DNA of 64,000 nucleotides from Aminipila sp963524205 (GTDB lineage: Bacteria; Bacillota; Clostridia; Peptostreptococcales; Anaerovoracaceae), in contig CAURED010000014.1 in NCBI GenBank assembly GCA_963524205.1, positions 1-64,000 of the forward strand, given 5' to 3'. The notes under the pieces were generated by a model. It was not told the origin of the DNA. It did no database searches and saw nothing but the letters and a program-made list of their open reading frames with translations. Below, in pieces: positions 59,749-64,000 of the stretch (position 1 is its first letter; each line of letters starts with the position of its first letter). The translations under genes were made by a program, and so were the position numbers.

Positions 59749-60369
59749 ATGATTACTCCATTAGATATACAAAATAAAGAATTTTCTAAAGGTGTTAGAG
59801 GATACAAAGAAGAAGACGTAGATAGTTTCCTTGACCTTTTGACAATTGATCTTGAAAAATTAATAGGCGAAAATGCTGCATTAAAGGAAGAAGTAAAGCA
59901 TTTGAATGGTGATCTTGAGAAATATAAGGGTTCAGAGTCGGCTGTAGTTGAAACTTTAGAGGCTGCAAAAGCCCTTATGAGAGATATTGCACTAAGCTCA
60001 GAGAAAAGAGCAGAAATATTATTAAAAAATGCCGAACTTGATGCGCAGTTAATTACAAGAGAGGCTAAAGAATCAGTAGAAAGACTAACAGAAGAAAGTT
60101 CTAATTTGAGGAATAGATTTGTTACTTTTAAGTCAAAATATAAGAATCTTTTGGAATCTGAGTTGGAAAGATTTGATACTTTAAGTAATGAAATTTTTAA
60201 TGAATTTGGTGATTTAGGTATTAAAAATAATTCACAAAAGAAAAATAATCAAGAAGTTAAAATTGATGCGGTGAATTGTAAAACTAAGATTATTTCAGAT
60301 ATTGAATCTGGAGTAGATGATTTGAAAAAGACAATGATAAACTTAAGAGTAGGAGATGGGGCACAGTAA
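59749..60369 (+). CDS. divIVA: DivIVA-domain cell division protein
   Basis: A 206-residue coiled-coil protein. The N-terminal lipid-binding domain is ITPLDIQNKEFSKGVRGY with EEDVDSFLD; the rest is coiled coil (about 35-155). It recruits division or polarity proteins to curved membrane. It is 40 nt after ylmG and next to lspA. Confidence 0.92.
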   Translation: MITPLDIQNKEFSKGVRGYKEEDVDSFLDLLTIDLEKLIGENAALKEEVKHLNGDLEKYKGSESAVVETLEAAKALMRDIALSSEKRAEILLKNAELDAQLITREAKESVERLTEESSNLRNRFVTFKSKYKNLLESELERFDTLSNEIFNEFGDLGIKNNSQKKNNQEVKIDAVNCKTKIISDIESGVDDLKKTMINLRVGDGAQ

Positions 60370-60387
60370 TTGCCCCATATATTTTAT

Positions 60388-60846
60388 ATGTACTATATTA
60401 TAATTATTGTGGCTGTAATGCTGGATCAAGTTGTTAAGTATATAATCAGGTCCAATATGGATTTATACCAGAGTATCCCGATTATTGACGGAATATTTCA
60501 TATAACTTATATACAAAATACTGGTGCGGCTTTTAGCATGTTTAGTGGGCATGCAGGAATTCTGGCATTAGTAACAGTTATTATCACCATAGGTATATTG
60601 TTTTATTTATTTAAACTTAGAAAAGATGGTCATTGGGCCCTGATGTTATCCTTATCCTTGATTGTAGCTGGTGGATTAGGCAATATTGTAGACAGGCTAA
60701 GCTTAAAATATGTAGTGGATTTTTTAGATCTGAGAGTATGGCCTATTTTTAATTTAGCTGATGTTTATGTTTGCTGTGGATGTGGGCTTCTAGTTGTATA
60801 TGTTTTTTTTATAGAACCAAGATTAAATTCACAAAAGGGTATTTAG
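60388..60846 (+). CDS. lspA: Lipoprotein signal peptidase
   Basis: Removes lipoprotein signal peptides after lipid modification. The 152 residues have four membrane segments and the two catalytic Asp motifs IVDRL and NLADVYV, plus QNTGAAFSMF. I start at ATG 60388 because MYYIIIIVAVMLDQVVKYI matches the family N-terminus; a TTG at 60370 is in frame. The RBS is weak, and a hairpin spans the divIVA stop just upstream (GGGGCA/TGCCCC, 60358-60376). Confidence 0.92.
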   Translation: MYYIIIIVAVMLDQVVKYIIRSNMDLYQSIPIIDGIFHITYIQNTGAAFSMFSGHAGILALVTVIITIGILFYLFKLRKDGHWALMLSLSLIVAGGLGNIVDRLSLKYVVDFLDLRVWPIFNLADVYVCCGCGLLVVYVFFIEPRLNSQKGI

Positions 60847-60848
60847 AG

Positions 60849-61778
60849 ATGTGTAATAAGAATACTTTTGAAATAATAATAGATGAAAAGTTAGAAGGGA
60901 CCAGACTTGATATGGCCCTTTCTTTAGCATATGAGGGAAAATCCAGAAACTTTTTTCAAAAGCTGCTGGAAACAGGAAGTATAGAGGTAAATGGACAGAT
61001 AAGTGATTCTAAAAAATATAAGGTTAAATCTGGCGATGTTGTTCAAGTCATAATTCCCGAACCTAAATTACTTACTGTAGAACCTGAAAATATACCTCTA
61101 GAAATCGTTTATGAGGATGAAGATTTACTGGTGGTTAATAAGCCAAAAGGAATGGTTGTACATCCTGCTAATGGAAATGAATCTAGGACTTTAGTAAATG
61201 CTATAATGTATCATTGTGGAGATAGCTTATCTTCAATAAATGGGGTTATCAGACCAGGAATTGTGCATAGAATAGATAAGGATACCAGTGGACTTTTAAT
61301 GGTTGCAAAAAATGATAAGGCACACAATTGTTTAGCGGAACAGTTAGCAGAACATAGTATCACAAGAGCTTATAGAGCAATAGTTTATAATAACTTTACA
61401 GAGGATGAAGGAACAGTAAATAAACCTATAGGCAGAGATCCTAAAGACAGAATGAAACAGGCGGTTACTAATATGAACTCTAAGCGTGCAGTGACACATT
61501 ATACGGTGCTGGAACGGTTTGGCAGTTTTACGTTAATTGAAGCAAGACTTGAAACCGGAAGGACTCATCAGATAAGAGTTCATATGTCATATATAAAACA
61601 TCCACTTTTGGGAGACATGATTTATGGACCTAAGAAAAAAGTTTTCGGTGTAGATACTCAGATGCTTCATGCAAAAATCTTAGGATTTAAACATCCATCT
61701 ACAGGTAAGTATATGGAATTTGAAAGCCCCTTGCCGGAAGAATTTCAAACAGTCTTAAAAAAGTTAAGGAAGGAATAA
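60849..61778 (+). CDS. RluA/RluD-family pseudouridine synthase
   Basis: Makes pseudouridine in rRNA. The 309 residues have an S4 RNA-binding domain (about 1-75, with RLDMALSLAYEGKSRNFFQKLL) and the catalytic domain with the active Asp in GIVHRIDKDTSGLLMVAKN; KPKGMVVHP and GRTHQIRVH follow the family. It appears closest to RluD. It starts 2 nt after lspA. Confidence 0.92.
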   Translation: MCNKNTFEIIIDEKLEGTRLDMALSLAYEGKSRNFFQKLLETGSIEVNGQISDSKKYKVKSGDVVQVIIPEPKLLTVEPENIPLEIVYEDEDLLVVNKPKGMVVHPANGNESRTLVNAIMYHCGDSLSSINGVIRPGIVHRIDKDTSGLLMVAKNDKAHNCLAEQLAEHSITRAYRAIVYNNFTEDEGTVNKPIGRDPKDRMKQAVTNMNSKRAVTHYTVLERFGSFTLIEARLETGRTHQIRVHMSYIKHPLLGDMIYGPKKKVFGVDTQMLHAKILGFKHPSTGKYMEFESPLPEEFQTVLKKLRKE

Positions 61779-61779
61779 A

Positions 61780-62439
61780 ATGGAGAAAGTGTCATTTAAA
61801 CCAGGTACAATGTTGAACCCAGTACCTGTGGTTATGGTTTCCTGTGGAGGAGCACCCTCTGAATACAATATAATTACCATAGCATGGACCGGTATTATAA
61901 ATTCTGAACCGCCAATGACCTATGTGTCTGTGAGAAAATCAAGGCATTCACATAAAATTATAAAAGACAGTGGGGAGTTTATAATAAACTTAAGTAATGA
62001 GGAGCTGGCATTTGCAACAGATTACTGTGGTGTTAAATCGGGTAGAGATGTAAACAAATTTAAAGAACAAAAATTAACTCCAGTTATGGCTGAAATTGTT
62101 AAGTGCCCTATGATTGGTGAAGCACCTGTCAATTTAGAGTGTAAGGTAACTCAGGTAATATCACTGCCTAGCCATGATATGTTTATGGCTGAAATTGTTA
62201 AGGTTCATGCAGATAAATCCATTATAAATGAAAAAGGGAAAATCCTTTTAGAAGAAGCTAATTTAATTTGCTATAATCATGGAGAATATTTTGGATTAAA
62301 ACGGAAGCCAATAGGTAAGTTTGGATACTCCATAATGAAACAAAAAACCAAAAGAAGAATTAATAGAGAAAAAATGGACGATAGAAAAAAGGTCAGTAAG
62401 AATAAAACCAATAATAATAAAAAATACCGAGTTAAATAA
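61780..62439 (+). CDS. Flavin reductase family protein
   Basis: A 219-residue protein of the DIM6/NTAB flavin-reductase fold (FMN-binding split barrel): GGAPSEYNIITIAWTG, PPMTYVSVRKSRHS, FIINLSNEE and FATDYCGVKSGRDVNKF are seen. It ends in a basic low-complexity tail (about 180-219), an unusual extension. RBS AAGGAAGG precedes the ATG. It ends the operon; a terminator overlaps its stop codon. Confidence 0.85.
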   Translation: MEKVSFKPGTMLNPVPVVMVSCGGAPSEYNIITIAWTGIINSEPPMTYVSVRKSRHSHKIIKDSGEFIINLSNEELAFATDYCGVKSGRDVNKFKEQKLTPVMAEIVKCPMIGEAPVNLECKVTQVISLPSHDMFMAEIVKVHADKSIINEKGKILLEEANLICYNHGEYFGLKRKPIGKFGYSIMKQKTKRRINREKMDDRKKVSKNKTNNNKKYRVK

Positions 62440-62453
62440 CTCGGTATTTTTAT
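62423..62453 (+). terminator. Terminator overlapping the end of the flavin reductase gene
   Basis: AATACCGAGTTA (62423-62434) pairs with TAACTCGGTATT (62437-62448), followed by TTTAT. The stop codon TAA (62437-62439) lies inside the stem. Confidence 0.85.
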
Positions 62454-62570
62454 GTAAATAAAGCTTAAATAATTTTCGAATGTTGGGATTAAAAATAGTG
62501 GCATAATTAATATAACGTTAAATAACGAATCACTGTATGTATTATTAGTTTAAATAAAGTTTATATACTT

Positions 62571-62693
62571 TTACATTTTACTAGAACTGATATAACCTAT
62601 ACACTCCTCACAAATGTATCCCCCCATAAAAGCAATATTGTTGTAACTTTTCCCACAAACTGTACATTTGCTTCGATTAACATTTTCTTTCAT
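62571..62693 (-). CDS. Gin-like zinc-knuckle small protein (sigmaG inhibitor family?)
   Basis: An unlisted minus-strand gene of 40 residues: after MKENVNRSK comes CTVCG, then IAFMGGYICEEC and a short tail. The two CxxC pairs with GYIC between resemble the CsfB/Gin anti-sigmaG protein of spore formers. Upstream AAAGGA and AGAGG are present, but neither is ideally spaced. It would hold one zinc. If real, it implies a sporulating host. The rest of 62440-62983 shows only the hydF promoter. Confidence 0.58.
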   Translation of the reverse strand: MKENVNRSKCTVCGKSYNNIAFMGGYICEECIGYISSSKM

Positions 62694-62915
62694 AACCTCT
62701 AATCATCCTTTCCTTTAAAAATTTCCGTACCCTTAAACTGGATAAATCAGTATTAATAATTGCTTTATTTACAATACCAGTGTACTAAATTTACATTGAA
62801 ATAACAAGAAAAAAATAGATAAATGTAATAAATAATACTAAATATGTAATATTTTGGTCAGAAGTCAGTATGTTATTATCTAAAGATGACCTTATTAATT
62901 AAATTTTGTCACAAC

Positions 62916-62944
62916 TTGATTTAATATAAGAAATTGTGTATTAT
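62916..62944 (+). promoter_or_regulatory. Promoter of hydF
   Basis: TTGATT (62916-62921) and TATTAT (62939-62944), spaced 17 nt, about 40 nt before the hydF ATG. Confidence 0.6.
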
Positions 62945-62983
62945 TAAATTCTATAGATACTTGATTATTTGGAGGTGAAAATA

Positions 62984-64000
62984 ATGAGTTTAAATGATAC
63001 GCCAAGGGCAAATAGATTACACATTGGATTGTTTGGAAAGAGGAATAGTGGTAAATCATCATTAATTAATGCGTTGACTGGGCAGGAAATAGCCATTGTT
63101 TCACCTTATGCAGGAACTACTGCGGATCCAGTTTTTAAATCGATGGAACTTCATCCTATAGGTCCGGTAGTTTTTATAGATACAGCAGGATTTGATGATG
63201 AAGGAGAATTGGGCAAACTCAGAGTTGAGAAAACTAAAGAGGCTGTTCAAAAAACAGATATAGCCATTTTAATCTTTACAGATACAGATTTAGAGAAGGA
63301 AAAACTTTGGTATGAGGATTTAAAGAAGCAGAATGTCCCTGTCATAGGAATCATTAATAAATCAGATGTATTAAGGAACATTGATGAGATAAAAGAAGCA
63401 ATACAGAAAAATTTTGATATAATGCCTGAAGTTGTTAGTGCTGTTGATAAAAATGGAATGGACAGAGTTAGAACTGCTTTAGTTAGGAATATTCCTGAAG
63501 ATTATGAAATGAAGAGCATTACAGGAGGAATTGCAAAAGGGGGAGATGTTGTTCTTCTGGTAATGCCACAAGATATACAGGCACCGAAAGGCCGTTTGAT
63601 ACTTCCTCAAGTGCAGACAATCAGAGATTTGCTGGATAATAGCTGCATTCCCATTTGCACAACGGCTGATAAGTTAGATTCGGCATTAAACGCATTGAAG
63701 AAACCACCCAAATTGATTATTACAGATTCGCAATGCTTTGCTATGGTACAGGATAAAAAGCCGGAGGAAAGTATGTTGACATCGTTTTCAGTGCTATTTG
63801 CAGCATATAAGGGTGATATAGATGCTTTTCAGGCAGGAGCACAAGCAGTAGATGATTTAAATGAAAATTCTAAGGTGTTGATTGCGGAAGCGTGTACACA
63901 TGCTCCTTTAGCAGAGGATATTGGCAGGGTTAAAATACCTAGGATGTTAAAACAACGTTTTGGTGAGAAACTTTCTGTTGAAGTCGTAGCAGGCGTTGAT
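62984..64000 (+). CDS. hydF: [FeFe]-hydrogenase maturation GTPase HydF (3' end outside window)
   Basis: Scaffold GTPase that receives the 2Fe subcluster built by HydE and HydG and delivers it to the hydrogenase. The first 339 residues are visible: G1 GKRNSGKSS, G2-type AGTT, G3 DTAG, G4 NKSD, then the dimerisation domain and EACTHAP, the first part of the CxH...HCxxC cluster motif. The remaining cysteines are beyond 64000. AGGAGGTG... precisely GGAGGTG lies 6 nt before the ATG. It serves both hydrogenases in the window. Confidence 0.95.
   Translation, partial: MSLNDTPRANRLHIGLFGKRNSGKSSLINALTGQEIAIVSPYAGTTADPVFKSMELHPIGPVVFIDTAGFDDEGELGKLRVEKTKEAVQKTDIAILIFTDTDLEKEKLWYEDLKKQNVPVIGIINKSDVLRNIDEIKEAIQKNFDIMPEVVSAVDKNGMDRVRTALVRNIPEDYEMKSITGGIAKGGDVVLLVMPQDIQAPKGRLILPQVQTIRDLLDNSCIPICTTADKLDSALNALKKPPKLIITDSQCFAMVQDKKPEESMLTSFSVLFAAYKGDIDAFQAGAQAVDDLNENSKVLIAEACTHAPLAEDIGRVKIPRMLKQRFGEKLSVEVVAGVD

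Overview
The window is AT-rich chromosomal DNA from a strictly anaerobic, low-GC Firmicute, most likely a clostridial lineage (class Clostridia; an Anaerovoracaceae/Peptostreptococcales-like organism is my guess, not shown). The reasons are AGGAGG-type ribosome binding sites, a T-box leader on thrS, an electron-bifurcating [FeFe]-hydrogenase operon, the start of hydF, the classic Firmicute orders priA-def-fmt-...-prpC-prkC-rsgA-rpe and ylxM-ffh-rpsP-khpA-rimM-trmD, the division cluster yggS-sepF-ylmG-divIVA-lspA-rluD, and a small Gin-like protein that hints at sporulation. I saw no insertion sequence, prophage or CRISPR array.

Layout. 1-577: end of a tRNA cluster (Arg partial, Gln, Lys, Ser, Pro, Phe). 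610-4007: nitroreductase, small membrane protein, thymidine kinase, TIGR01212-type radical SAM protein, QueH. 4026-14512: long housekeeping operon for replication restart, N-formylation of initiator tRNA and deformylation, rRNA methylation, Ser/Thr phosphatase and PASTA kinase, RsgA and Rpe, ending unexpectedly in a lone PduB-type microcompartment shell protein. 14599-16152: ABC-F ATPase. 16203-21461: a candidate regulatory island with a truncated chemoreceptor-like protein carrying a complete amino-acid-binding dCache motif, a divergent sigma54 activator, a small membrane protein and an NhaC-family antiporter preceded by a near-consensus sigma54 promoter and two dyads.

21919-28503: a compact, atypical Tad/Flp-like secretion locus (CpaB, degenerate TadZ, CpaF ATPase, TadB, TadC-like, two 48-residue proteins, two TadE-like proteins, a membrane-anchored permuted papain-like hydrolase). 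Four consecutive small proteins share a similar N-terminus and none shows a prepilin leader. 28515-31948: cobT and T-box-controlled thrS.

32019-40515: two divergent hydrogen-metabolism units. Leftward lies a putative sensory [FeFe]-hydrogenase with a PHP protein, two DRTGG-like proteins and an anti-sigma-type ATPase; rightward lies the bifurcating hydrogenase operon (NuoE-like, ATPase, 2Fe-2S ferredoxin, HydB, HydA). The simplest reading is that the leftward unit senses H2 or redox state and adjusts the rightward one. 40823-50470: DUF2007 and YjfB-like proteins, a MocR-type regulator that lacks its PLP lysine, a flavoprotein, PepT, an Orn/Lys/Arg decarboxylase and a YtrA-type regulator-ABC exporter unit with a recognisable operator. 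50663-62439: asnA, a decayed amidase gene, sppA, the SRP/ribosome-maturation operon and the cell-division operon. 62440-64000: Gin-like gene and hydF, cut by the window end; HydF is needed to mature both hydrogenases.

The best candidates for undescribed biology are the minimal Tad-like locus with its MKQ-type mini-proteins, the tipless dCache receptor beside a sigma54-antiporter unit, the sensory hydrogenase module, the orphan shell protein and the lysine-less MocR regulator.
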